Notes: generated from the sequence alone by a model not told the origin. 64,000 bases of DNA from Tubulanus polymorphus (GCF_964204645.1 NC_134033.1:8404231-8468230); one strand, 5' to 3'. Numbered from the stretch's first letter, positions 43,257 to 55,236 are shown. Translations and numbers: made by a program.

Positions 43257-44552
43257 TCAAAATGGATCAATATCATCAAACTCGAAATCACTACTTGTTT
43301 CTTCTTTTTCATTTAATTGTTTTTGTATAATTTGTTTAGGTTCTCTTATCTTGTACCTCATTTCATCTCGCTCTCTTTGTTTCTTTTTGTTCGTTAATTC
43401 ATCAAATGAATTTATAATATCAATGTTTAAAAAATTAACAATCTTATTTAAAAAGAATTTATAATTAATTGAATCTGTTATTCTATTATCCACATAATAT
43501 TTTAATATTTGTTTGAATGTTTCTTTTATATTTTCCATATCTTCTTCTGTTAATTTAGGTTTTTTATAATAATCGTTAAATAATAAATATAAATACATTT
43601 TCTTTTCTTGTGTGTTAAATGTTGATGGAATAATTGTTTTTATTATATCTTTTTTTAGTCATTTCACCATTTTCATTTTCTATTATTTTCATTTTTTCAA
43701 GCCATTGCTTATATTCTGGTGTATGATCTTCCATAGAAAATATATCAAATATTTCATCTATATATTTTAATTTTTGTTCTATAAGAATATCTCTAGTTTC
43801 TTCATCACCCCATAAATTCTTTTACCATCCACATTCATTACAAAATATCACAGGACCTTCTTGTCTTAAGTACTCATAAATACATTGTGGGCATTTCTTT
43901 CTATCATAGCTTGGTAATAGATCTTCATTAAGCTCTTGGTATTTCCTTACGTTTTCTTTATGTTTTATTGTTCTATTATGTAGATTTAAATTACTTGTTG
44001 TAATAATAAATTTACAATATTTACAATAATATTTTTTTCTTACTAATTCATTATATTGTTTATCTAACTTTTTAAGTGTTTCTTTATTATCTGGTAACGT
44101 TTTCCATATTTTATTTTTTCTAATATATTATTTTTTCTTTCATTGAATTCTGTTTCAAATTTATAAGAAATTTTATCTATATGTACTTTACGAAATTGAT
44201 GATTCTCCCAATCTTCTATATTTTCAGGGCTATATTTTATTCGACAATGCTCACAGAAATGATCTTTTATATTATTCTTATCATAGAATAAGAAAGGTCT
44301 TTTCCAAATAACTTCAGGTTCACATTCAACAGAATTACTATTACTTTCGTTACAATCAACATTAACCGTTGTGTCATTAATTTTACACTTCTCTGAATGT
44401 TTTTTAACATAATTTCTTGAGAATAATTTATTACAATTTGGGCAGTTTATTTTAGGGGGTTTATAATTTTCATCATGTTTTTTCATATGTCGAGCCATAT
44501 TACTTTTTCTTAGAAGTTCACCACACATTTCACATGGTATCTTCGCATCCAT
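43257..44552 (-). pseudogene. zinc-finger plus zinc-ribbon protein, Mav3 copy
   Basis: The 162-codon N-terminal piece (44064-44552) keeps the fingers IPCEMCGELLRKSNMARH and INCPNCNKLFSRNYVKKH and a CEHCRIKY site. The ribbon region (about 43810-43900) is shifted and stopped. The C-terminal 113 codons (43257-43598) keep MYLYLLFNDYY and the acidic end. It is tail-to-tail with PolB. Confidence 0.7.
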
Positions 44553-44620
44553 TTATTTAGGAAAAATTTTATTAAAATTAATTTTTAGTGATGGGCGGTA
44601 ATTTTTTATGTTATAAATGA

Positions 44621-45407
44621 ATGGTAGAATTAAAAGAATACAGAATATTTGTTGATTCTAGAAGACATTCAAATTATAAATCACATAATTTATTAGTACA
44701 ATTAGATAGAGAATTTAAGAATTGTGTTGATTTAAAATTAGTAAATATAAGTTTATTTAACTCATTTTACAATATATCGAATAAAACTATTGAACACAGA
44801 GCCTTTTTAATTTTTGATAAAGGTAAAAATGAATGGTCCTATATATATTATATATATTATATTATATTATTTTTATATATATATTAAATCAGGGTTATAT
44901 AATTAGATACATTAGCACAAGAAATTAATAGAAAAGCCTGGCACAAGTTAGGTAGTAATTCCGGGTTTAGTATTAGATTTTTAAAAAGTGATAGTTCTGA
45001 TAGAATAAAGATAAGGTTGTCTCATATTTAAAAACATAAATTTATGGTAAAGAAACCTATAGCTAAACTGTAAGGAATTCCTCCAGATAGATCTTTTACA
45101 AATATTGATGCTGCTACACCAAACTTAATACCTTACACGCATTTTTATATTTTAATCGATCCTACAAAACCATTTGAAGCAACTAAAGATATAACTTGTA
45201 ATTCTGGTTTATTAAACATTTTACCATTGAAGAATGTTAAAGAATTTGGATTGCAAATAAATTATAATTAAACAGAATGTGATTTGAAACCATGCATTCC
45301 TCGTTTTAATAATTTTAGATTAGAAATTAGAAATCATAATGGATATTCAAATTGATTTGAATATCTTTCCTGTGATATATGAATTAGTTATAAGATGTAG
45401 AGAGTAA
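44621..45407 (+). pseudogene. predicted jelly-roll minor virion protein, Mav3 copy, degenerate
   Basis: The first 72 codons match the family (MVELKEYRIFVDSRR). A TA microsatellite-like stretch (44840-44887) then disrupts the gene. Later fragments (TPNLIPYTHFYI near 45120, and the YELVIRCRE end before 45407) show the rest is present but full of stops. Confidence 0.68.
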
Positions 45408-45423
45408 TTTTTTTGATATATAA

Positions 45424-45744
45424 ATGAATATAACAGTAGGGCCGAGTATACGTTTTGGGTTTGATTTTAAACATGGTTAAGAAATGAGAATTAAACTAAA
45501 TGATGTAATTACTGATATTAAACGTAAATCATTTAACAATGCATCAATGATTAATAAAGAAAATAATATTGATTTAATTAAAACACCTTTAGAGTATAAT
45601 GAATTAAATGAAGATGGAATAATTGATGATATTAAAAACATATTAACTAAAATATATGATAATCATAAAAGTAGAAATGAAATAAATGTTGAAATAATCA
45701 TCACTAAGATAACTAAATATTTTTAAGATAGTAATTTTTTTGAT
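45424..45744 (+). pseudogene. small conserved protein, Mav3 copy, nonsense near both ends
   Basis: It starts at 45424 with the N-terminus of the MNITVGPSICFG family, and a TAA interrupts at about 45478. Then 80 open codons (45484-45726) run to TKYF, where GAA has become TAA. No known domain. Confidence 0.65.
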
Positions 45745-45750
45745 TAATAA

Positions 45751-45972
45751 ATGAGTGATAATAAGTGGATAATAACTGGATTATATAATGGAGCATTACT
45801 ATCAGTTGGAACTGTTGGTTATTCAATGGTATTAAAAAAAGTATTAAAAATGGGAAGTGTTAATGTTGATAGATTTTATATAAATGATATTTTAAAATTA
45901 ACATTAGCAGTTACTTTATCTAATTTAACTATTGATTATTTGGAAAAACAAATATATATCCCTCCCATATAA
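45751..45972 (+). CDS. small membrane protein (73 aa), intact in Mav3
   Basis: MSDNKWIITGLYNGALLS is followed by VGTVGYSMVLKKVLKMG. A second hydrophobic stretch (ILKLTLAVTLSNLTI) and the end LEKQIYIPPI follow. Two membrane-spanning stretches are likely. The start is in a TTAATAAATGAG context after a T-run. Function unknown. Confidence 0.68.
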   Translation: MSDNKWIITGLYNGALLSVGTVGYSMVLKKVLKMGSVNVDRFYINDILKLTLAVTLSNLTIDYLEKQIYIPPI

Positions 45973-46000
45973 GAAGTGTATAATTTTTTTTGTTAAATAA

Positions 46001-46423
46001 ATGGCTTCTGCAATTATAACTATTATAGGATCGGCAGTTGTTAACGCTTTAGCATTTACAGGTGGTGGTTATTTATTTAAGCATATTGATAAAAATGGTT
46101 CATTATCAGAACAAAAAAGACATAACTTAGCATTAGAGAAATATAATTAAGCTGCAGAAGAATATAGAGAAAAAAGACAAAACTATATGGATTACATCAA
46201 TAAAGAATTATATGATCAGAAGATTTCACATAGAGATTTTCAATCAGTCGATGATGCAATGAGTTTATATAACGCGGTAACCAATAAAGAAAAATTACAT
46301 CTATACAAACCTAAATTATCAGATTATTATACCCCAAGTAAAGAACAACAGAAATATGAAATAATTTGGATTTTAGGTGGAACTGTTATTATTATATTTG
46401 TAGCATATAAATTTACTAATTAG
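46001..46423 (+). pseudogene. small membrane protein with two hydrophobic ends, Mav3 copy, one nonsense codon
   Basis: MASAIITIIGSAVVNALAF is open to a TAA at about 46147 (AAG in the other copies' context). The 78 codons from 46187 to the end are open and match Mav2. It shows the uninterrupted AATAAAG site used by the BEL element in Mav1. Confidence 0.75.
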
Positions 46424-46443
46424 TAATTATTTTTGCTAAATAA

Positions 46444-46878
46444 ATGGATGATAAATTTGATAATATTGATATTATTCCTCATGATATAAATAAAACTAAT
46501 TTAAAAATATATTTAGAAAAACAAATATTAGAATTTGAAAGTGACTTAAAGATAAAAAAGAAAGAATATTTAAAAAGTAAAATTATATATTATTTTATTA
46601 TCAGTGGTTCAGTTACAATTAGTTCTGTAATAACATTTCTAGCAATATTCAGTCCATTAACACCTTTAGCTATATCAATTGGTGTGTTAGGATTATCATC
46701 AAGTGTTTTAACTGGTATAAGTTCAAAATTAAATATAAAAAGTAATAAAGATAAAATTACAACTAATATAAAAGAAATTAATAAATTGAAAAATACACTA
46801 GATTATATAATAAGTTTAAATGGTCATATTAGAGTTGAAGAACAAGATAAATTATTAAAAGAATTAATAGATTATTAA
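46444..46878 (+). CDS. small two-helix membrane protein, Mav3 copy (144 aa)
   Basis: This is an intact ORF, nearly the same as 26365-26799, with the two hydrophobic segments ISGSVTISSVITFLAIF and LAISIGVLGLSSSVLTG. It is intact in all three elements, the best-preserved gene of the family here. Confidence 0.72.
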   Translation: MDDKFDNIDIIPHDINKTNLKIYLEKQILEFESDLKIKKKEYLKSKIIYYFIISGSVTISSVITFLAIFSPLTPLAISIGVLGLSSSVLTGISSKLNIKSNKDKITTNIKEINKLKNTLDYIISLNGHIRVEEQDKLLKELIDY

Positions 46879-46894
46879 TTTTTTTATTATATAA

Positions 46895-48966
46895 ATGGGG
46901 TTTCCAAAAGCTTTCCAATATAATAAATAAATTAAATATAATATTCCTGCAATAGATTTTAATAAAGGTATTTCATATAAAAATTTTGTTTTAAATTCAT
47001 TAACTAATTTAGAAATTTATGTTACTGAATCACAGTTTTTTTATTTCTAAAATGGAAAATATATTTAATGCGTATGAAATTACTTTTACTGGAGATGAAT
47101 ATCATATATATAAAGTAAAATCTAATATGAAATATTGGCAGAATCAATTAAATTTTGCTGTTTATTGTGCAACAACTGGTTGTGGTATAAGTTGGAATGA
47201 TCATTTAAATAACTTAGATAAAAATTTGAATTATTCTGATTTAAAGTTAATTCACACAATATTTAGATTTCACGCATATTTTCAAATCAGAATAATATTA
47301 AATGAATTAGAATGTCCTTTGATCTAAATATTTTAAAGAATTGGACAATAATATTAATCTATCTAAGTTTTATAAAATATGTAATGAATTTAATATAAAT
47401 ATTAATGCCGATTTTAGAGCGCATGGTAAATTACAAGGTATTGGTGAACAGTATGAAATAAAAAGAATTGATTATATGCATAAAATTCGAGCTTATCATA
47501 ATTATAAAATTGATAATAATAATGGTTGGATTAATTTCATTTTAGAAGATAGTGAAGGTTTTACTAAAGCTGGAATACAAAGGATAAATCAATCAATTAG
47601 AACTTATTTAATTTGTATTTTAGGTGCGCAAGTTGAAACAAGATCACCAATAGTTGGAAATGATAACACATCATTTGATACACAGAAACAATCTAAAGTA
47701 TTATTTGAAGATTCAATTCATAATGATAAAAAAGATCGATTCCAGAAAACATTGTAAGATATCAAAATTATTTAGATAAATCACATATTAGATTAAATTA
47801 TTATATAGGCCCTAATCTATTAATTATTTCTAATGATTACTGAATCACAGTTTTTTTATTTCTAAAATGGAAAATATATTTAATGCGTATGAAGTTACTT
47901 TTACTGGAGATGAATATCATATATATAAAGTAAAATCTAATATGAAATATTGGCAGAATCAATTAAATTTTGCTGTTTATTGTGCAACAACTGGTTGTGG
48001 TATAAGTTGGAATGATCATTTAAATAACTTAGATAAAAATTTGAATTATTCTGATTTAAAGTTAATTCACACAATATTTAGATTTCACGCATATTTTCAA
48101 ATCAGAATAATATTAAATGAATTAGAATGTCCTTTGATCTAAATATTTTAAAGAATTGGACAATAATATTAATCTATCTAAGTTTTATAAAATATGTAAT
48201 GAATTTAATATAAATATTAATGCCGATTTTAGAGCGCATGGTAAATTACAAGGTATTGGTGAACAGTATGAAATAAAAAGAATTGATTATATGCATAAAA
48301 TTCGAGCTTATCATAATTATAAAATTTATGATAATAATGGTTGGATTAATTTCATTTTAGAAGATAGTGAAGGTTTTACTAAAGCTGGAATACAAAGGAT
48401 AAATCAATCAATTAGAACTTATTTAATTTGTATTTTAGGTGCGCAAATTGAAACAAGATCACCAATAGTTGGAAATGATAACACATCATTTGATACACAG
48501 AAACAATCTAAAGTATTATTTGAAGATTCAATTCATAATGATAAAAAAGATCGATTCCAGAAAACATTGTAAGATATCAAAATTATTTAGATAAATCACA
48601 TATTAGATTAAATTATTATATAGGCCCTAATCTATTAATTATTTCTAATGATTTAGTATTAAAGATGGGAAACATAATTGGTTATAATAATCTAATTAAA
48701 ACTGCAACAATAAATAATTCATTTGGATTAAATGATATAAATAAAAAGATTATTACTGCTCCAAAATTAATTGAAGGTGAAAAAAATAAAAAACATATTC
48801 AAACAACTGAAACTAAACTGATATTAAAACTGATAATGGTGCCGTACGGCACGATATTCAACATGACATAATTAAACTAAATGATGATAATAAATCCCAT
48901 GAAAATGCTAAATTAGCTATAACTTGTATAGGAATTGTTATAGGAGGAATATTATATTTTAAATTT
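46895..48966 (+). pseudogene. conserved 461-residue protein, Mav3 copy, with 815-bp tandem duplication
   Basis: Stop after MGFPKAFQYNK. The middle of the gene is present twice: 47024-47838 and 47839-48653, each with MENIFNAYE, NQLNFAVYCATTGCG and RINQSIRTYLICILGAQ. The tail (48654-48966) with the GGILYFKF anchor follows the second unit. Each unit also has a frameshift after the ELECPLI segment. Confidence 0.82.
47024..48653. repeat. tandem duplication, two 815-bp units
   Basis: Units 47024-47838 and 47839-48653 differ at only a few positions (for example GAAATTAC versus GAAGTTAC). The junction is at ...AATGATT/ACTGAATC. It is a recent duplication. Confidence 0.93.
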
Positions 48967-48985
48967 TAATTTTTTTATTATATAA

Positions 48986-50411
48986 ATGACAGAAAATATT
49001 CCATTAGATGATGTGGATACTTTAGATGACCCCGTGGATACTTTAGATGACCCCTCTGATATAAGCGATGATTCACAACCTAAAATTAGTGAAACAAGTT
49101 TTAATGATCCAGAATATAATTCTAATTTAGCAAGACCTGATACTAATGAATATGTTAATAAAGCACGTTCAACATTGGATATTGAAAATGAAAATCCAGG
49201 TTTATTAAAAATGGAATTAGAATATGAAGAATTAACTGAAAAATTTAAACCAATATTAAAAAATTCTGGTTTCAATATAACTAATAAAGGTATGAATTAT
49301 TTAGTAAAAGATTTGAAATATTTAAATGGTGATTATTATTGGCATTTGAAAGATGACTATTATTTTAAGATATCTTCTAATAAAAGTCTCGATAAAATAA
49401 TAACAAAACCAACTTTAATTAAATTAGAACAATCTAGAATTAAGAAAATCAATAATGATGTTATAACTGATGTTACAGAAGAAGAGATAACTCTTAATAG
49501 AATAGAATTTAAACGAAGAAATGATGATTTTTTGAAGATAATAAATGAAAATTTAGAACCAGAAACAATTCCTAAAGAAGTTATTAATTCTAAAACTAGT
49601 AAACTTAAATCAACCGAAGTTCAAACTGAAAAACTTTTACAAAATGGGTTACTTGATGCAACAGATCAAGAATTAGAAGATTTAAATATATTTTCTGATG
49701 AAGCAATTAGAGAAATTATTAGTATAAGAAATGAAGCTGATAAAATTGCACATAATAAAAGTATAAGAGATATTAAAATTATATTTTAGAAAAAGAATTG
49801 ACTAATGCAAATGAAGAAATAGAACAATTAAAGTCTGATTTAGAACGACAAGTAATTGATAAAATAGAATATAGGCAAAAGAATTACGTTTAGAAAAAGA
49901 AATTGATAATTTAAAAGATAATTTAGAAGTACAGAAAGGTGAAAGAGATATATTATTAAAAGAATTTAGAAATAATTTTAAAAGGTTAAAAGATGTTTTC
50001 AAAAGATATCTAATAAAACCAAATTCTAAAATATCATTGAAAGATAGAATAAGATTATTATTTAAATTAGACGGTATAACAATTCTTTCAATTCTAACAG
50101 CTGTAACTATGGTATTTACAACAATAGGTTTAGCTATATCAAATTCATTGAAATGTACTCCTACTCCAAATAAACCGGATAAACCCCCAAATGATAATAA
50201 TTCTATACAAGATAAAGTTAAGGATGGTTTGAAAAAATTAGCAAAATATTTATGGGAACTATCTAAAAAATCTGCTGCAGCTTTACCCGGAGTTATTGCA
50301 TCAATTGTTGGTTTTGTTTTTAAATCTGCAGGGAATATTCTTAACTTTGCTGCTGAACATATTATTTTATTTTTAATTACAGTTGTAAGTGAAATTATTT
50401 TTGTTAAATAA
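48986..50411 (+). pseudogene. coiled-coil/membrane protein, Mav3 copy, two frameshifts
   Basis: Open from 48986 to 49789 (acidic repeats TLDDP, then DYYWHLKDDYYFKI and a coiled coil); broken to 50037; then 124 codons with ILSILTAVTMVFTTIGLAIS and KKSAAALPGVIASIVGFVFK. A GTGGATACTTTAGATGACCC unit is tandemly repeated near the start (49015-49050), giving VDTLDDP twice. Confidence 0.7.
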
Positions 50412-51152
50412 ATGAGTGGGAGTTATATAAGTCCTTCTAAGAATTCTAGAATATCTAATGCTATTAAAGCAGAAAGATCACATCATATAATTACTCATAA
50501 TCCTTCAAATATTAATCCCGATGAAACTTTATATGTTAGAATCCCTAGATTAACACAAAATACTTTTTATGTTCCAAATAGTATTTATTTATCAGCTGAT
50601 ATAAAAGTAACCGGGTAATAATAATAATTATGTTGTTGATAATGTTGGAAGATATTTGATTAAAAAATTAACTATAAAGATTGGTCCAGAAACAGTTTTC
50701 TCATTAGATGATTATAATTTATTTATGCATTATAAAGATTTATGGTTAACTAAAGAAAATAGAAATAATATGATATTTCAAGGCATCCAATCAGAAAACC
50801 AAAATAAATTAAGATCTGAAGCTAATAATGCAGTAGTAGCCAATGACGTAGATAGTTTGATTAAAAAGATTTATGGAAGCAAATATAAAATTCCATTAGA
50901 CTTTGAATTGATAAATAATAATGCACCTTTATATAAATACGCAATTCAAGAAGATGTCATATTCGAAATAACATTTGCTCCTGTAAATTGTATTGTCTAG
51001 CGTTGTTAAATATATGGGTTATAAATTATCGAATATATGTTTAGAATATGATACAGTAACTGATGAAAATATTGCTAACTCAATTCAAACTCAATGCAAT
51101 CAAGTATTTTCATTATTATATGATTATATTGATAAATTTAAAACTGTAACTG
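50412..51152 (+). pseudogene. predicted major capsid protein, Mav3 copy, C-terminal half deleted
   Basis: It starts MSGSYISPSKNSRIS. Pieces 50412-50618 and 50656-51000 carry NTFYVPNSIYLSADI and KKLTIKIGPETVFSL, plus the LINNNAPLYKYAIQED segment missing from Mav2. The gene stops at KFKTVT near 51152, where it is fused to integrase sequence. Confidence 0.65.
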
Positions 51153-52044
51153 TAAAACTATGGTAAGTTATGTAGATCAACAGTGGCAAGGAGATTTAAT
51201 TGATATTAAAAATGTTAAGAAAGATAATGATGATTATTGGTGGATCTTAAACATAATTGATATTTTTTGTCGTTATGTATGGAGCTTCCCACTTTATAGA
51301 AAAGATGCTGCACAAACATCACATGTTTTAAGAAAATTTCTTTCAGGTGGTAAACTAAAGCCAGAAAAAATTCAATTTGATGATGGAAAAGAATTTGATA
51401 ATTCATCTGTTCATGGACTCTTAAATGTTCATAATATTAAATATTTTTCAACAAAATCAGTTAAAAAAGCAGCAATTGTTGAACGATTTAATAGAACATT
51501 GAGAACAAGAATATCAAAATATTTCACAGCAAATAATACTTATAAATGGATTGATATTTTACCGAAATGGATAAATGGTTATAATAATTCTTATCATTCT
51601 TCAATTGGAATGAAACCTATTGATGCTAGAAAACCTGAAAATGCTGAAATTGTTTGGAATAATTTATATGGGGCATTTCTTGTAGATGATTTTGGTGAAC
51701 CTAAATTCAAAGTTGGTCATAATGTTAGAATTTCTAAATATAAAAAGATATTTGATAAAGGTTACGATCGAAATTTTACTAGGGAAATATATAAAATAAA
51801 AAAGGTAATAACAACAAAACCATATGTCTATAAATTAGAAGATTTAAGTGGTGAAGAAGTTGACGGATATTTTTATGAAGAAGAATTAAGTTTAAGTACT
51901 GAAAATCTGGAACAAGAATATAAAATTGAAAAAGTATTAAAAACAAAAACTATTAAAAGAAAAAAATATTCTTTAGTAAAATGGGTTGGATGGCCAGATA
52001 AATTTAATGAATGGATATTATCAAGTAAAATTAAAAATATATAA
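51153..52044 (+). pseudogene. chromodomain integrase, Mav3 copy, N-terminus deleted
   Basis: 294 open codons start within the catalytic domain (MVSYVDQQWQGDLIDIKN). All three acidic residues (Asp, Asp in FDDGKEFDNS, Glu in AAIVERFNRTLR) and the chromodomain (LVKWVGWPDKFNEWI) are kept. The N-terminal about 80 residues and the promoter are lost in the deletion. Confidence 0.92.
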
Positions 52045-52656
52045 ATGAATAAGGAATTATTTATATTTGAACCTCATAATATGTTAATTTCTGGTGTAAC
52101 AAATTGTGGAAAAACTTATTTTATACTAAATTTATTAGAAACTATTTATAAAAACTTTTTTGATAATATAGTATTATTTTGTCCAACATATGAATTTAAT
52201 CAAACTTATGATAGAAATATTACTATAAATAACAAATTTATTATATTAGATCCTTAAACAGTTAAAGACAATTTAGATAATTGTATTAAAATAACAATTG
52301 ATATATATAAAGGATCTAATACATTATTTATCATAGATGATTGTGCAAATTTACATGATTCAAAAATTAGAGAGAGTGAGTTATGCTATTTAGCTTTCTC
52401 TGGGAGACATTTTGGGATAACAACTTGGGTTTTAAATCAAAAATATAATTCAATTGTAAAAGACTTTAGGGAGAATATAAGATTTCTAGTTTTATTCTAC
52501 AATAAAGATAGGAAATCGATGAAAAATGCGCTTGAGGAAAATGATATTATTCCACATGATTTACATAATGAATATATGGATAAATTGAAAAATAATAAAC
52601 GATCAAAATTACTATTTCGATTACAACACCCATTTAAATATGAATTTATTCAAACT
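52045..52656 (+). pseudogene. FtsK/HerA-type packaging ATPase, Mav3 copy, one nonsense codon
   Basis: The Walker A motif is intact (SGVTNCGKTYFILNLLE). A TAA at 52255 (AAA in Mav2) ends the first piece. Beyond it Walker B LFIIDDCANLHDS and the SGRHFGITTWVLNQKYN sensor region remain in frame. The natural stop is altered (TTTAAA to ATTCAA), so the end is uncertain. Confidence 0.88.
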
Positions 52657-52930
52657 CAACTAGCTTGTTAGTCTAGTTGAATTCTAGTTTTTGGTAGTTG
52701 GAAAAAAATCAAATAAAAACAACAATATTTCAACTAGCTTGTTAATCTAGTTGAATTCTAGTTACATTCTAGTTGAAATCTAGTTGTTAGTAGTTGAAAC
52801 AAAAATCAAATCTAATTCAACAAGAAATAAATAAAAACAACAATATTTCAACTAGCTTGTTAATCTAGTTGAATTCTAGTTACATTCTAGTTGAAATCTA
52901 GTTGAATTCTAGTTGCAACAACACAACTAA
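52657..52930. repeat. CTAGTT repeat array, Mav3
   Basis: Three units of about 80-117 bp correspond to the four of Mav2, with the same 11-bp CTAGTT spacing and the flanking ACAACAATATTT. Confidence 0.85.
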
Positions 52931-52946
52931 TTTGTTTGTTATGTAA

Positions 52947-53522
52947 ATGGGAGGTGAAAAGAAAATAAAATCTAAAAATGGTGATGTTCCCATTGAAAAA
53001 ACTTTAGATGATTTAGGAATAACAGAAACAAAATTAACTCCAGATGATGGTGCTTTAAATAATGTTACAACAAATAATAATTATGAATATTATCTTTATT
53101 GCAAACATCAATTAGAAATATTAATAGCATCTGGGAAATGTAAAAATTTGACTTATAATGAATTAGATACAATGAAATCAGATGGAATTATTAGATTATT
53201 TAAGATTTATGAAACCGCGAGAACAGCTAGAATTAATGATGCGATATCAGAAAATGTAGTAAAAGGTTATAGTAAATTATGTAATTATATGCTGCCAATT
53301 CAAGATGAAAATAGATTATATGCCGATTTGAAAAATTATTATTTAGTTATGACTGAATTGAATAAATGGATTGGATATTTATCATTTCAATTAGGTGGAT
53401 TTATGACATTATTATCAACTGGAGTTATAACATTTTCAAATATTGAAAGTAAAAATATTTCTATAATAAATGAGCAAGGTGGAAGATGTGAAGAAAAAAC
53501 CGAGAAGTCCGAAACAAATTGA
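52947..53522 (+). CDS. membrane-associated conserved protein (191 aa), intact in Mav3
   Basis: MGGEKKIKSKNGDVPIEK is followed by a helical middle (LFKIYETARTARINDAIS; ENRLYADLKNYYLVMTELNK) and a hydrophobic segment near residues 152-172 (YLSFQLGGFMTLLSTGVITF). It starts in the GTAAATGGG context after ACACAACTAATTTGTTTG. It overlaps the next gene. Function not known. Confidence 0.72.
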   Translation: MGGEKKIKSKNGDVPIEKTLDDLGITETKLTPDDGALNNVTTNNNYEYYLYCKHQLEILIASGKCKNLTYNELDTMKSDGIIRLFKIYETARTARINDAISENVVKGYSKLCNYMLPIQDENRLYADLKNYYLVMTELNKWIGYLSFQLGGFMTLLSTGVITFSNIESKNISIINEQGGRCEEKTEKSETN

Positions 53523-53820
53523 ATGGTCTCGGCAATTAGAAATTAAATCACAAGAATATAAAAAGCTGTAAAAGAAAAAATAAGTAATAAAAATGGTGAA
53601 AATATTGTTATTTCTACTCCTTCTAATAATAGAATATTTGATAAATATCTATATTTATAGCTGGATTTGTAATTGTATTCATTTTGATTGGGTGTAGTTG
53701 GTATAAGAAATCAAATAAAATTCATTATATTAATAATTCTGAAACAACTGCTATTAAAAATGAAAATACTTCTGAAATTCCAAAATTGACAATAAAAAAA
53801 AATGGATTAATATTTTAGAA
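53471..53820 (+). pseudogene. overlapping basic/membrane protein, Mav3 copy, frameshifted
   Basis: It begins ATGAGCAAGG inside the previous gene, in another frame, giving KKKPRSPKQIEWSRQLEIKS. It stops near 53570 through a lost base; the membrane segment (FVIVFILIGCSWYKK) follows in another frame. Confidence 0.6.
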
Positions 53821-53879
53821 AAAAGCAAAAAAAATAATTTTTTTTAAATTTATTGAATATCACCATGTGGGAAATGAAA

Positions 53880-54323
53880 GTGATGAGGGGTGTCTCGTAC
53901 TCTCGTACTCTGGTATGAAATGAGTTATTTCACTCACACTTTACTCACACTTTTATGTTTAAAAATCTAATTTTAATCAACTCGTTAATTACTCGTCACT
54001 TTTCTAAAATATGAGTTATTTCACTCACACTTTACTCACATTTTTATGTTTAAAAATCTAATTATTTTACTTATATTTTTATTCGAAATCTGTTAAAATA
54101 TGAATTATTTCTCACACTTTACTCACACTTTTGTAATTAACGTATAAATGATTTTATATGTTTTATAAATGATTTTAAAATAAATGAAATTCATGCAAAT
54201 AATGTTCATTTATATGAAATTATTAAGAGTAATAGGGAATTGAGGCTTTCATTCTAGAGGGAGAGAGGTTGAGTGAGCTCGACCTCCGACCTCCATATCT
54301 GAAAGCCCACTTTTCCTATTACT
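53880..54323. repeat. Mav3 right terminal inverted repeat
   Basis: Inverse of 37520-37945, with about 19 extra bp near 54150 (a duplicated TTTATAAATGATTTTA). It ends CCACTTTTCCTATTACT, followed by AACAGA. The stretch before it (53821-53879) is short non-coding DNA; the small terminal gene seen in Mav2 is missing. Confidence 0.93.
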
Positions 54324-54524
54324 AACAGACACTCATAGCAGTTGAAACCGTTAACTAGTCATATTCTCTATTTGATCGGAATTGGAACAAGAGAAAAATT
54401 AGAAAAGAAATTTATTATTATAGGCATTGCTTGCTGGGGAGACTGGTATACGAATAACTTAACTTTGGGTATATTTTTTTATATAATATTGTGACTGACT
54501 TGAATTAACTGACTTGTACTTATA

Positions 54525-55236
54525 ATGTCAATGCCGGGGGAAAATTCCGAACATGATGCTAGTCACCTCGATGGGAATAAGGTCCTCACATCTGTTACAC
54601 CAATGTGGAACATGAAATTGAAAATACGAGGTCCGAATCACCCTCTGAGCCGGCCAAACCTAGTGACCCCATCTAGGTCAAAGTACCTGCGCCTAAAACT
54701 TTCAGCGCTGGCCACAATTTTAAGGTATGCTCGAGAGATTTGACAGCTATTGTGAGCTCATGGGGATAACTGATCCATCCGTGTAGAAGAATCATCTTTT
54801 GATGTATATGGACCATGAGTCATATCTGGCGATTAAAAACCTTTACTTGGACAAACCGACTTACGATGAATTCTCGGAAGCGATTAAAGACCGTATGTCC
54901 TTGATAAAATCGCCTGGCGATTATAAGCTCATGATTAAGGCACGCGAGCAAAAACAGCCAGAGAACCTGGCCGACGCGCTAATGGAGCTTGCCCAAAACG
55001 CCTATCCAGACGCTGGACATACACTACAAGACGAGCTGGCTCGTGATCAGTTTCTGACCGGGATTAATCTACCATTAACAGCTAGGGAACCGTTGTACGT
55101 TTCCCAGCCGAAGACCTTGTCAGAGGCTCTGCCCCTGGCTAGGGGTTTTGAGTCAGCTCGCCGGTTAGCTGAAAAACAAGAGTCGAGGGGGAAACGGGCG
55201 ATGGTAAACGAGGCCCAGCCAAAACCCGTCGAGTGA
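54525..55236 (+). pseudogene. gypsy gag remnant
   Basis: Two ORFs: 54525-54743 (leader region) and 54799-55236. A frameshift and a stop codon lie between them. The second shows a gag capsid-like stretch: YLAIKNLYLDKPTYDEFSEA, then ARDQFLTGINLPLTARE, SEALPLARGFESARRLAE. No zinc knuckle remains. The preceding 54330-54524 is leader continuing from 37373-37513. Confidence 0.75.

Larger units (their letters stand above)
37520..54323 (+). mobile_element. Maverick/Polinton-type element Mav3, complete, inserted in a gypsy leader
   Basis: It is 16,804 bp with perfect 6-bp target duplications and terminal inverted repeats of about 426/444 bp, much longer than in Mav1 and Mav2. Gene order is the same as Mav2. 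Intact ORFs include 45751-45972, 46444-46878 and 52947-53522. It has an internal deletion joining the capsid gene to the integrase, a tandem duplication of 815 bp, and many point lesions, so it is the most decayed copy. Confidence 0.96.
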
